The notes beneath the pieces are model-generated. The model did not search any database and was not told where the DNA came from. It worked only from the letters and a program-made list of their open reading frames with translations. Made by a program: the position numbers and the translations under genes. Shown piece after piece: positions 16,597 through 23,998 of a stretch of 32,936 nt of DNA. Source of the stretch: Nitrospirota bacterium (GTDB taxonomy: Bacteria > Nitrospirota > Thermodesulfovibrionia > Thermodesulfovibrionales > Dissulfurispiraceae); contig JADFXI010000018.1 in assembly GCA_015233655.1 (NCBI GenBank), positions 1-32,936 of the forward strand, written 5' to 3'. Numbering within the stretch: the stretch's first letter is position 1; each line of letters starts with the position of its first letter.

Positions 16597-17158
16597 GATA
16601 CTTCTTTATCTCTCCGCGATACAGCTTTCGTTTGACGGCCGGGGTTTTCCGCTCTGCCGGCTTCCATTTGCCTGGTTGCGGTTCGGGGCCTTCTCCGGCG
16701 GCCTCTCCCGGCGATGAGTCGGCCATAATCGGATTGCTCCGAATATTGATGTTTTCGACGGTACAACTGAATTCGAGTGAAATGCCGTTGGGGTCGAAGG
16801 TGAATATGGAATGAATAAAACCATTGTCGATCACCTCAGATACCCAAATATCATTGGCCTCAAGCTTTTCTTTCAAATCCCATAGCGCGTTATCGTCTTC
16901 GACGCCAATGGCAACGTGGTCGAAGGCGAAAGGGCCTTTAACGACCCTTCCGGCATCTTTCTCCTCTATGGGTTCGATGTCCGGCCATTCGAAAAAGGCG
17001 ATAAGGTCGCGCTCGGATACTTCGAAGAAATATTGCCGGTATCCTGGCTTGCCAAGGGCGGCAACCAGCCGCATTCCGAGGAAGTCCCGCCAGAATCGCG
17101 TGGTCGTGTTAATGTCCCTCGTTGCGAGGGCAAGATGATTGACCCCGTTATATTTCAT
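16589..17158 (-). CDS. VOC (glyoxalase/dioxygenase superfamily) protein
   Basis: A 189-residue vicinal-oxygen-chelate protein. Two beta-alpha-beta-beta-beta units occupy residues 4-140, with candidate metal ligands His8 in NHLAL, a His in FDHVAIGVED and a Glu in GISLEFSC. Members include glyoxalases, ring-cleaving dioxygenases and resistance proteins; the activity here cannot be assigned. Residues 145-189 are a Pro/Glu-rich and then Lys/Arg-rich extension not part of the fold, perhaps a disordered binding tail. It converges on the flavin oxidoreductase gene with an eight-base overlap. On its own strand it follows the ferritin-like gene after a large hairpin. Confidence 0.82.
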   Translation of the reverse strand: MKYNGVNHLALATRDINTTTRFWRDFLGMRLVAALGKPGYRQYFFEVSERDLIAFFEWPDIEPIEEKDAGRVVKGPFAFDHVAIGVEDDNALWDLKEKLEANDIWVSEVIDNGFIHSIFTFDPNGISLEFSCTVENINIRSNPIMADSSPGEAAGEGPEPQPGKWKPAERKTPAVKRKLYRGEIKKYLK

Positions 17159-17216
17159 TTGCCAATGAGGCTTCCCGTAGAATGTCTAAAAGTAAGACAG
17201 CTGCTTATATGTCCGA

Positions 17217-17271
17217 TTCCGGCAGGTGTCTTGACCCTCAGGCTAAGCCGGGGTCGGGACACCTGCCGGAA
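17217..17271. terminator. Long hairpin between the ferritin-like and VOC genes
   Basis: The arms 17217-17237 and 17251-17271 pair over 21 positions, broken only by two G-T pairs, with a 13-base loop. It begins four bases after the minus-strand ferritin-like stop codon, which suits transcription termination or 3'-end protection. No U-run follows the stem. It could also be a dispersed palindromic element. Confidence 0.55.
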
Positions 17272-17274
17272 ATA

Positions 17275-17724
17275 TTAGGTAATCTTACCGGTTATCGCAA
17301 ATTTCAGGTCATTCATCTGTTGTGCCATCTTCTTGTGTTTCTTCTCATCTTCCAATATGAGCTTCAGCATCTGGGTAGTGATGGTATCACGGCTTATCCC
17401 GATTGCCTGATTTGCAACGTCGATTGATTTTTGCTCCAATGCTATATGCTTGCCCAAAAGCGAAGCAACATCCGCAAGATCGTCAGGCGACAGCACATAG
17501 CCGGTCTTTGTCATGCCGTCAATAACGAGTTGGAGAATGGACTTGTGTTTTTCGGAATCGTTCTTGATGGCCCTGCTAAGGGTCTTAATGATAGGGTTCC
17601 TGCTTTTCTTCAGGATAGTTTCGCAGCTTTCGATTGTCTTTCCCTCGATCACCTGCCATTTTTTCAGCAGTGATAAAAGTGCCCTATCTTGTTTGGCCCG
17701 TTCCTTTGCAGTCATTATCTCCAT
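17275..17724 (-). CDS. Ferritin-like helical protein
   Basis: A 149-residue all-helical protein with the spacing of a ferritin-like di-iron four-helix bundle. Candidate iron ligands are Glu27, an ExxH in NDSEKHKSI (about 58-61), a Glu in ALEQKSID (about 97) and a second ExxH in LEDEKKHKKM (about 131-134). Such proteins include rubrerythrin-type peroxide scavengers and iron-handling proteins. There is no rubredoxin domain, and Cys34 is the only cysteine. The ATG at 17724 has GGAGG nine bases upstream. It is divergent from the UroD-family gene with a 75-base gap. Family assignment is by motif spacing only. Confidence 0.65.
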   Translation of the reverse strand: MEIMTAKERAKQDRALLSLLKKWQVIEGKTIESCETILKKSRNPIIKTLSRAIKNDSEKHKSILQLVIDGMTKTGYVLSPDDLADVASLLGKHIALEQKSIDVANQAIGISRDTITTQMLKLILEDEKKHKKMAQQMNDLKFAITGKIT

Positions 17725-17799
17725 TACTTAAAACCTCCTTGCCGCATATTTTTCAAAATTATAGCATACGCCGGAGAAGGAAGTAATGGTAAAATTCAG

Positions 17800-18846
17800 A
17801 TGATTATGGACAGGCGGGAATTTATAAAGAGGGTGCTGCGAGGTGAGCGAAGTGAACGCATCCCCAGGGCCTTATACGGCGCGGGGCTTTGGTCGTACCG
17901 CCACAGCGCGTTGAACATAGCGGAACTGCATAAATGTCCTGAGCGTTTCGGCAAGGCGCTCGCGGATTTTTTCAGCGAGCTTGATACGGACATCATCTTT
18001 CTAGGCTCAGGTCTCAATACCTTTCCGGCTGAGGCCATCGGGGGCGACCTCGCTTTTACCGGAGAAAAAGCGCCGCTTCTTTCTTTTCCCCTCATCCAGA
18101 AGACGCAAGATGCGCGCTATTTGGAAGATATAGATATCTCTGTCTCCGCTAATGCTCTTGCCCTGATTGAAATGATCGCTGTTATAAGAGAACTCTTGCC
18201 TGACCGTTTTATCTGTGCCACGTCGTGGGGACCATTCACCTGGGGGATGATACTTTGCGAATGGAACCTCCTCCGCGATAAGACCGCAACTGATATTGAG
18301 TTTGTCGGAGAGGTTTGTGAACTGGGGGTCCGCCTGTCACAGGCGTTCTTCAGCCCTCTCATAGAACGCGGTCTGATTGACGGGATTGCGCTCCCCGATG
18401 GAGCTGTAACATTGATACCCGGCAGCGTTTATCATGATATCGTTCTTCCTGCGGAAAGAAGGCTTTTTGAATGGGCCGGGGAGCGCCGTGTCGGCAGCTT
18501 TCTTCACCAGTGCGGTAATATCAGCACCCAGCTGGCCCTTTATCCCGAAAGCGGGGCCGACTGCATATCGGTAGATACCGGAGTGTCTATCGGCGAAGTA
18601 TGCCGACTATACGGTGAACGGTTGGTTACAGCGGGGAATGTTGATGTTATTAACACTATATTCGGCGGAGACCCTGCTGTCTTGTGCAAAGCTGTTTCGG
18701 AATGCGTGGCAGAGGTGCCTGATCCGTTCCGGAACTATATTTTGATGCCCTCCTGCGATCTGCCTCCGGATACTCCGGTACATCACGCAAAAGAATTCCT
18801 GGCCTGCGCCGACCTGGTTGAGCAAACAATCAGGGCCGGAAAATAA
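17800..18846 (+). CDS. UroD-family (corrinoid methyltransferase-like) protein
   Basis: About 348 residues of the uroporphyrinogen decarboxylase superfamily. The conserved FLHQCGNIST and YILMPSCDLPPDTP segments give a His-x-Cys...Cys pattern like the zinc site of MtaA/MtbA methylcobamide methyltransferases. Genuine HemE lacks this pattern, so methyl transfer from a corrinoid protein is more likely than haem synthesis. The start is either ATG 17800 or 17806; the frame is open further upstream but has no better initiator, and the GGAGAAGG upstream is rather far. No corrinoid protein or activase gene is adjacent. It is divergent from the ferritin-like gene. Confidence 0.8.
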   Translation: MIMDRREFIKRVLRGERSERIPRALYGAGLWSYRHSALNIAELHKCPERFGKALADFFSELDTDIIFLGSGLNTFPAEAIGGDLAFTGEKAPLLSFPLIQKTQDARYLEDIDISVSANALALIEMIAVIRELLPDRFICATSWGPFTWGMILCEWNLLRDKTATDIEFVGEVCELGVRLSQAFFSPLIERGLIDGIALPDGAVTLIPGSVYHDIVLPAERRLFEWAGERRVGSFLHQCGNISTQLALYPESGADCISVDTGVSIGEVCRLYGERLVTAGNVDVINTIFGGDPAVLCKAVSECVAEVPDPFRNYILMPSCDLPPDTPVHHAKEFLACADLVEQTIRAGK

Positions 18847-18882
18847 ACTTGCATGCGCCTGATAGACACAAGGCAGCAGCCG

Positions 18883-19386
18883 TCATGAATGTAATTTTGT
18901 GCAAGCCCAGAGCAACCTTTTTTCCTTGGCCTCATCGTACGATTTTGAACCTGCCGGGACCTGCGCCCGCATCATCAGGAGTTCCCCATAGACCATTTTT
19001 CTTCCCTGTCTGACTACATCCTGCCGGTATTTTTCACATTCGCCGTTTATGCCGCACAACATAAGCGCCTCTTCACAATTATTAATTGGGATATCGTACA
19101 ATTCCTTTAAGGACGTTGTCATAATATCGCTGTGCCTCGCAAAAAATAACGATGCAAGGTCCGCAAGATAGGAAATGATAAATATTGTGAGCCCCAAGGC
19201 TATTTTAATCATACTGCCGTAAGGTGCATAAAATATCACGACTACGCCCGAACTAAAAATTATAATCGTTGTAACTAAATAAAACCTTTGAAGACTTTTG
19301 GTCTTCTTAATTCTTTTATGCAGTTCTGCTTCTTCCTTCAAGAAATCGGTTATTGCCGGAGGTTCTGTTTCGAGTGAAAATTTCAT
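18883..19386 (-). CDS. Two-transmembrane protein with Cys-rich C-terminal region
   Basis: A 167-residue protein I do not recognise. Residues 1-40 are charged and helical, followed by two adjacent hydrophobic helices (about 45-64 and 68-90) and a cytoplasmic C-terminal region. This region includes CEEALMLCGINGEC and ends in SKSYDEAKEKRLLWACTKLHS. The topology recalls short two-TM effectors such as SLATT proteins, but no partner gene supports that. The frame runs upstream through the tRNA-fMet gene, so ATG 19386 with GGAAG five bases before it is chosen. Its last 26 codons recur at the left window edge. It may be transcribed from the tRNA promoter. Confidence 0.65.
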   Translation of the reverse strand: MKFSLETEPPAITDFLKEEAELHKRIKKTKSLQRFYLVTTIIIFSSGVVVIFYAPYGSMIKIALGLTIFIISYLADLASLFFARHSDIMTTSLKELYDIPINNCEEALMLCGINGECEKYRQDVVRQGRKMVYGELLMMRAQVPAGSKSYDEAKEKRLLWACTKLHS

Positions 19387-19466
19387 CGAGCTTCCATCCT
19401 CTCCTGAAAACAGTAAGGCTATCGCGGCTTGCGCCGGATAGCCTTGATTTTTCATCCTTTCTAATT

Positions 19467-19543
<77 letters not shown>

Positions 19544-19550
19544 GTCATTA

Positions 19551-19580
19551 AGCATAGCTGAACAGGTTGAGGTAAGTCAA
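19551..19580 (-). promoter_or_regulatory. Promoter of tRNA-fMet
   Basis: On the minus strand TTGACT (19575-19580) and TATGCT (19551-19556) are separated by 18 bases. The -10 ends seven bases before the tRNA 5' end, the expected position. It may also drive the downstream two-TM gene. Confidence 0.65.
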
Positions 19581-19642
19581 ATTATACGGCTTTGCGGCTG
19601 ATCTGACAGAAGAGTTTCCGTGTGTTATCTTTAGCCATGTTG

Positions 19643-19651
19643 TGGTATGAT
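19643..19651 (+). promoter_or_regulatory. Possible extended -10 promoter of the IMPase-to-DUF3047 gene run
   Basis: TGGTATGAT matches an extended -10 (TGnTATnAT) 38 bases before the TTG start at 19689. There is no clear -35, as is common for extended -10 promoters. Confidence 0.4.
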
Positions 19652-19688
19652 TTTGACACCGGCGCCAATTAGAAAAGGAGTTAATTAA

Positions 19689-20477
19689 TTGAACATAGAT
19701 GACCTCAGAAAAATAGGCAAAGAGCTGTTTTCTGCGATAGGGAAAACTCGGTTAAAGCCGTTTGCGTCCGAGGCAGTGGGCAAGGGGGCCGGCGGCGACA
19801 AAACATATCCTATAGACGTGCAGGCCGAAGATATAATCATCCGCGCCCTCGAAAATCTCCACGAGCCGCTGAACATAATTTCGGAGGAGAGGGGTGCGGT
19901 GGAACTCATGGGTGGCGGCAAGAGGGTTTTAATAGATCCCGTCGACGGCAGCAGGAATGCAATAAACGGGGTGCCTTTTTATTGTGCGTCGATTGCTGTG
20001 GCTGAGGGAGATACTATAGGAAGCATATCTACGGCATACATTATTAATCTGCTGTCAGGAGATGAGTTTTGGGCCCGGAAAGGGGCGGGGGCTTTTTTTA
20101 ACGGCGAGAGAATTTATGCGCAGCAGGACGATATCATGTATCTGGTTGCGTTCGAGGCGCAGCGGCCGGGGCACGACGTCCCGAGGATTATGAATTTGCT
20201 GGCTGAAGCGAGGAGAACGCGATGCCTTGGCGCCACTGCCCTTGATTTGGCATACGTCTCATACGGGGCCATAAGTGTATTCGTGAGCCCGTCACCTTCG
20301 AGAAGTTTTGATTTTGCGGGCGGGTGGCTGATGGTGAACGAGGCCGGCGGCGTCTGTACCGATACTGAAGGGAACTCACCGGCGGAGCTGGGCACCGGTC
20401 TTGACAAGCGCTCGCCCCTGCTGGTATCCGGCAACAATATTCTGCATGAAAGGGCGCTGAAGCTTCTAAATGGCTGA
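19689..20477 (+). CDS. Inositol monophosphatase family phosphatase
   Basis: A 262-residue Mg-dependent phosphatase of the IMPase / archaeal-type fructose-1,6-bisphosphatase family. The metal and substrate motifs are IISEERG at about 63-69, IDPVDGSRN at 82-90 and the C-terminal SFDFAGGWLMVNEAGG, whose Asp is the third metal ligand. The usual DG-T is DG-S here, as in archaeal-type members. Substrate could be inositol phosphate, fructose bisphosphate or another sugar phosphate. TTG at 19689 is taken as start because AAGGAG lies eight bases before it and no ATG follows nearby. Its end overlaps the acyl-activating gene by eight bases, so translation is probably coupled. Confidence 0.87.
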   Translation: MNIDDLRKIGKELFSAIGKTRLKPFASEAVGKGAGGDKTYPIDVQAEDIIIRALENLHEPLNIISEERGAVELMGGGKRVLIDPVDGSRNAINGVPFYCASIAVAEGDTIGSISTAYIINLLSGDEFWARKGAGAFFNGERIYAQQDDIMYLVAFEAQRPGHDVPRIMNLLAEARRTRCLGATALDLAYVSYGAISVFVSPSPSRSFDFAGGWLMVNEAGGVCTDTEGNSPAELGTGLDKRSPLLVSGNNILHERALKLLNG

Positions 20478-23121
20478 GACCATCCAATTTGCTTTCATAG
20501 CTGCTACCGCAAAATACCGGGACAAATGCCTATTTCGCTTTTTTGACGGCTCGTGGCAATCAATGAGTTATGGTGATTTTTTTTCACTCGCCGGCAGTTA
20601 TATGTCTTTGCTCCGCGAATATGGTCTGCATAAGGGTGACAGGATAGCCGTTATTGCGGAGAACAGGCCGGAGTGGTGCGCGTCTTATATAGCTGCTGTC
20701 GGACTCGGATGTATTGCTGTTCCTGTGGACATACAGCTGGGTGGTGATGAGATTCGAAATCTGCTTATGGATTCGGAGGCGAAGGTCGCCTTTTGCAGCA
20801 ATAAGACAGAGAGCGCGCTTTTGACGGCGATTCAGGGGACTGCTGTAAAAGAGGTCAATTTCGATACTGAAGCGATGCTGCTGCTCCGGCGCCGAAGTCC
20901 TTCAGCGCCCCAAACGGTCCCTGACTTTTCGCCGGCACATGCAGCTCCGGATGATATCGCATCAATCATCTATACGTCAGGCACGACGGGGAACCCTAAG
21001 GGAGTGATGCTTACCCACCGCAATTTCTTTTCCGATGCTGAAGCGCTGGTCGGGTTGAATGTAGTGTCTCACGACGACAACGTGTTGTCCATCCTTCCAT
21101 TGCACCACACCTATCCGTTCATGTGCACCTTCCTGTTGCCGCTCTTTCTGGGAGCGACTATCACTTTCGGCCCCGGGCTGAAGGCACCGGAACTGATCTC
21201 CGCAATAAAAGAAAACAGCGTAACCGTGCTGGTCGGAGTGCCGCGCCTGTTCGAAATGCTCAGGAACGGCATAATGTTCAGGATAGGCGAGAAACGTATG
21301 CTGTCAGGTTTGCTGAAGGGGCTGCTGAGATTGTCTGGCAGTTTGAGAAGGAGGTTCGATCTCAATATAGGCAGGACCGTCTTTGCTTCCGTCCACAGGA
21401 ATTTCCCGAAGATAAAATTCTTCGCGAGCGGCGGGGCCAGGCTGGACCCTGAAGTTATGGGCGATCTCGAGGCCCTCGGTTTTACAGTGCTTGAAGGATA
21501 TGGGTTGACCGAAACATCGCCTGTCATTACATTTAACCCGGTCCGGAAAAGGAAGCCCGGCGCAGCAGGAGTGCCTCTGCCATGCGTCGAAATAAAGATA
21601 ATGGATGATGGCGAGATTACGGCTAAAGGGCCTATGGTGATGAAGGGCTACTATAAAAATGAAGAGGCCACGGCTGAAACCATAAAAGAGGGCCGGCTTT
21701 TTACGGGCGACCTCGGCTATGTTGATGAAGACGGCTACGTCTTTATTACAGGAAGAAAAAAGGAAGTCATTATACTGGGCTCCGGCAAGAATGTGTATCC
21801 CGAAGATGTCGAGAAGGCATATATGGGCATAAGGCTGATAAAAGAGATTTGCGTAATGGCAGATGAGCGCGGCGGCACGGTCGATGCCGTACGGGCGGTC
21901 ATAGTGCCTGATGTGGAGTACGCAAAACAGCACTCCATAGGGAACATAAATGACGGACTCGGCTGGAAGATAAACGAGGTGTCCGTGCGCTTGCCCGAGT
22001 ATATGAGGATAAGGGGGTATACTCTTTCTTCAGAGCCGCTGCCCCGCACTCCGCTCGGTAAATTGGGGCGGTTTATGGTGCTGGAGGTTTTTCGCAGGCA
22101 GGTCCCTGAACATCGGGCCATGATGGAAGAGGACAGGAACCTTATGGAAGATCCTGTAGGCAGGAAGGTTGCAAAGTGCATAAGGCCGCTAATAGATGAA
22201 GGCGCCATCATCCATTTAAGCGACAATTTTGAGTTGGACCTCGGTTTCGATTCGTTGGACAAAGTGGAACTTATGGCATCCCTGGAGGGCATGTTTGGCG
22301 TTGCGCTGCCCGAAACTTTTATTTCACAAATCCATACGGTAAGAGATTTGGTCCATGCGCTCAAATCGTATGAACTGCTTGGTGCGTCAGGGACCGACGG
22401 GATTCGGGCGTCATGGAGGTCCATTCTCGAAAAGGAGCCGTCTGTAGAAGATGCGGACAAAATAGGGTATTCGCCTAATCTGGTTGAGCTTGCCTTCATA
22501 TTTATTTGTTTTATGAAGCTGAAGCTGTTCTGCAAGATTTTGTTCCGCCTCAAGGTCGAGGGCAGCGGCAACATACCCGCAGAAGGCCCCTTTGTCCTAA
22601 CGCCAAATCATACAAGCTATCTTGACGGTTTTATTGTCGCCGCATCGGTGCCTTTCAGTACATTCAGGAAGCTCTATTTTCTCGGCACACAGGAGTTTTT
22701 TACCGGGGGTATTAAATCGTGGTTCGCGCGCATGAGTCATGTTATCCCTATCGACGCGGACATATACCTGAACAAGGCCCTGCAGCTGTCATCATATGTT
22801 TTAAGGAGCGGGCGCTCCCTCTGCATATTTCCCGAAGGCGGCCGCTCTTTTGACGGCAGTATCATGCCGTTCAAGAAGGGAATCGGAGTGCTGGCTCGCG
22901 AGATGCAGGTCCCGGTCGTTCCGGTTTATATTGAGGGTGCTTACAGTGCACTGCCTCGCGGCGCATTTATGATACGTCCGGTGCCGGTAAGGGTTGTGTA
23001 TGGAGAGAAGATATTATCATCCGGCGCGCCATCAAAGGTAACAGCGGCAGACCTCGATGAGTATCAGATTTTTGCCGATCACCTGAGAGAAAGCATAAGC
23101 AGGCTTGCTCCTCATAAGTAA
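20470..23121 (+). CDS. Acyl-activating enzyme / ACP / acyltransferase fusion
   Basis: An 883-residue three-part enzyme. Residues 1-550 are an AMP-forming acyl synthetase: YTSGTTGNPKG (168-178), YGLTETSPVI and FTGDLGYVDEDGYVFITGRKK. Residues 560-640 are an acyl-carrier domain with the phosphopantetheine Ser595 in LGFDSLDKVELM. A hydrophobic stretch (about 675-695) leads to a PlsC-type acyltransferase (about 695-870) with NHTSYLD (713-719), IFPEGGRSFDG and VVPVYIEGA. The likely scheme is activation of a fatty acid, loading onto the built-in carrier, and transfer to a lysophospholipid or glycerol phosphate at the membrane. E. coli Aas has the opposite domain order and no internal carrier of this type. 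Confidence 0.9.
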   Translation: MAETIQFAFIAATAKYRDKCLFRFFDGSWQSMSYGDFFSLAGSYMSLLREYGLHKGDRIAVIAENRPEWCASYIAAVGLGCIAVPVDIQLGGDEIRNLLMDSEAKVAFCSNKTESALLTAIQGTAVKEVNFDTEAMLLLRRRSPSAPQTVPDFSPAHAAPDDIASIIYTSGTTGNPKGVMLTHRNFFSDAEALVGLNVVSHDDNVLSILPLHHTYPFMCTFLLPLFLGATITFGPGLKAPELISAIKENSVTVLVGVPRLFEMLRNGIMFRIGEKRMLSGLLKGLLRLSGSLRRRFDLNIGRTVFASVHRNFPKIKFFASGGARLDPEVMGDLEALGFTVLEGYGLTETSPVITFNPVRKRKPGAAGVPLPCVEIKIMDDGEITAKGPMVMKGYYKNEEATAETIKEGRLFTGDLGYVDEDGYVFITGRKKEVIILGSGKNVYPEDVEKAYMGIRLIKEICVMADERGGTVDAVRAVIVPDVEYAKQHSIGNINDGLGWKINEVSVRLPEYMRIRGYTLSSEPLPRTPLGKLGRFMVLEVFRRQVPEHRAMMEEDRNLMEDPVGRKVAKCIRPLIDEGAIIHLSDNFELDLGFDSLDKVELMASLEGMFGVALPETFISQIHTVRDLVHALKSYELLGASGTDGIRASWRSILEKEPSVEDADKIGYSPNLVELAFIFICFMKLKLFCKILFRLKVEGSGNIPAEGPFVLTPNHTSYLDGFIVAASVPFSTFRKLYFLGTQEFFTGGIKSWFARMSHVIPIDADIYLNKALQLSSYVLRSGRSLCIFPEGGRSFDGSIMPFKKGIGVLAREMQVPVVPVYIEGAYSALPRGAFMIRPVPVRVVYGEKILSSGAPSKVTAADLDEYQIFADHLRESISRLAPHK

Positions 23122-23191
23122 ACCTTATTAGCCAAAAGCGGTTTGTCTATGTTACATTGGATGATAACCTGCCTGGAGGAAAAGAAATTTT

Positions 23192-23545
23192 ATGGCTGAT
23201 GTGAAGTATAAGGATTATACGCCGGAAGAGAGCATGATTTATGAAGAGGCCCTGACAAAGATCAGGGAGGGCGTAAAGAACGGGTTGAGTTTCAGCGAGG
23301 CCTGCAGCAAGGCGGACGTTCAGGATGCTGGACTGAAAGAGTATATCGAAGACGATGCCCTTAAAATAATGATTGCCGAAATGCATTACCAGCAGAATGT
23401 TCCGTTGCAGGAGATAGCTGATAAGTTGAAAATATCTCTGAAGAAGCTGGTTGCCGCAAGCATGGAAATGCTCGAGGATGTCGGGACCACCGCTGCCGAG
23501 GCTTACCGGGAGGAAAATCCCGACAGTCCCATTGGCCATGCATAA
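23192..23545 (+). CDS. Small helical protein of unknown function with HTH-like segment
   Basis: A 117-residue acidic, all-helical protein that I do not recognise. Residues 70-95 (VPLQEIADKLKISLKKLVAA) have the pattern of a helix-turn-helix, so DNA binding is possible but unproven. Residue 37 is the single Cys. A GGAGG site lies 12 bases before the ATG. It lies between the acyltransferase fusion and another small unknown gene, all on the plus strand with short gaps (70 and 27 bases), so it is likely part of the same transcript. The tail EENPDSPIGHA looks disordered. Confidence 0.65.
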   Translation: MADVKYKDYTPEESMIYEEALTKIREGVKNGLSFSEACSKADVQDAGLKEYIEDDALKIMIAEMHYQQNVPLQEIADKLKISLKKLVAASMEMLEDVGTTAAEAYREENPDSPIGHA

Positions 23546-23572
23546 GGCCGGAGTATAAAGAGGAGAACATAT

Positions 23573-23953
23573 ATGATGTATGACGAGATTTTATCCCTGG
23601 ACCAAATAAAAAAAGAGCCCTTTATTATAGAAAATATTCTGTGGAACTTACAGCCGAAGGACTTAATGGAACCCCGGCTCAAAGTTGACGCGGGCGTGAC
23701 CAAAGTCAGGGAGCAGATCAAGGGTTACGTATTCTACATAGATACAACGGACAAGAAACCGACACTCTATCTGATGCGCCACACTGCGATGGATTTCGCC
23801 GAAACGCTGGCCAAAATAGACGAAGTCCCCCAGGAATTGCTGCTTGAGGCCATAGCAGAGAACAAAGACAAGGCATATTTCAACATGTACCCGATTAACG
23901 GCAAGGTCGAGTCCTGGCTGAGAAAGGAACTGGGGGTGTTAACCAAAACATAA
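23573..23953 (+). CDS. Small protein of unknown function
   Basis: A 126-residue protein of mixed alpha/beta character with no family I recognise. The centre (KGYVFYIDTTDKKPTLYLM) reads as two beta strands; the C-terminal half is helical and ends in ESWLRKELGVLTKT. There is no signal peptide, membrane segment or Cys. Two adjacent ATGs follow a GGAG site; the first (23573) is used. It follows the 117-residue gene by 27 bases and precedes the PHP/glycosyltransferase gene by 45 bases. Conserved position in other genomes would be the best clue to its role. Confidence 0.65.
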   Translation: MMYDEILSLDQIKKEPFIIENILWNLQPKDLMEPRLKVDAGVTKVREQIKGYVFYIDTTDKKPTLYLMRHTAMDFAETLAKIDEVPQELLLEAIAENKDKAYFNMYPINGKVESWLRKELGVLTKT

Positions 23954-23998
23954 CATTGTTGTAATATGCAGGTAACGTAGGTCTGCTATTAATAATAC

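Noticed and set aside
21735-22574. 279-codon open frame antisense to the acyl synthetase fusion
   Set aside because: Antisense shadow of a clearly coding frame, with no ribosome-binding site and low-complexity Ser-rich content.
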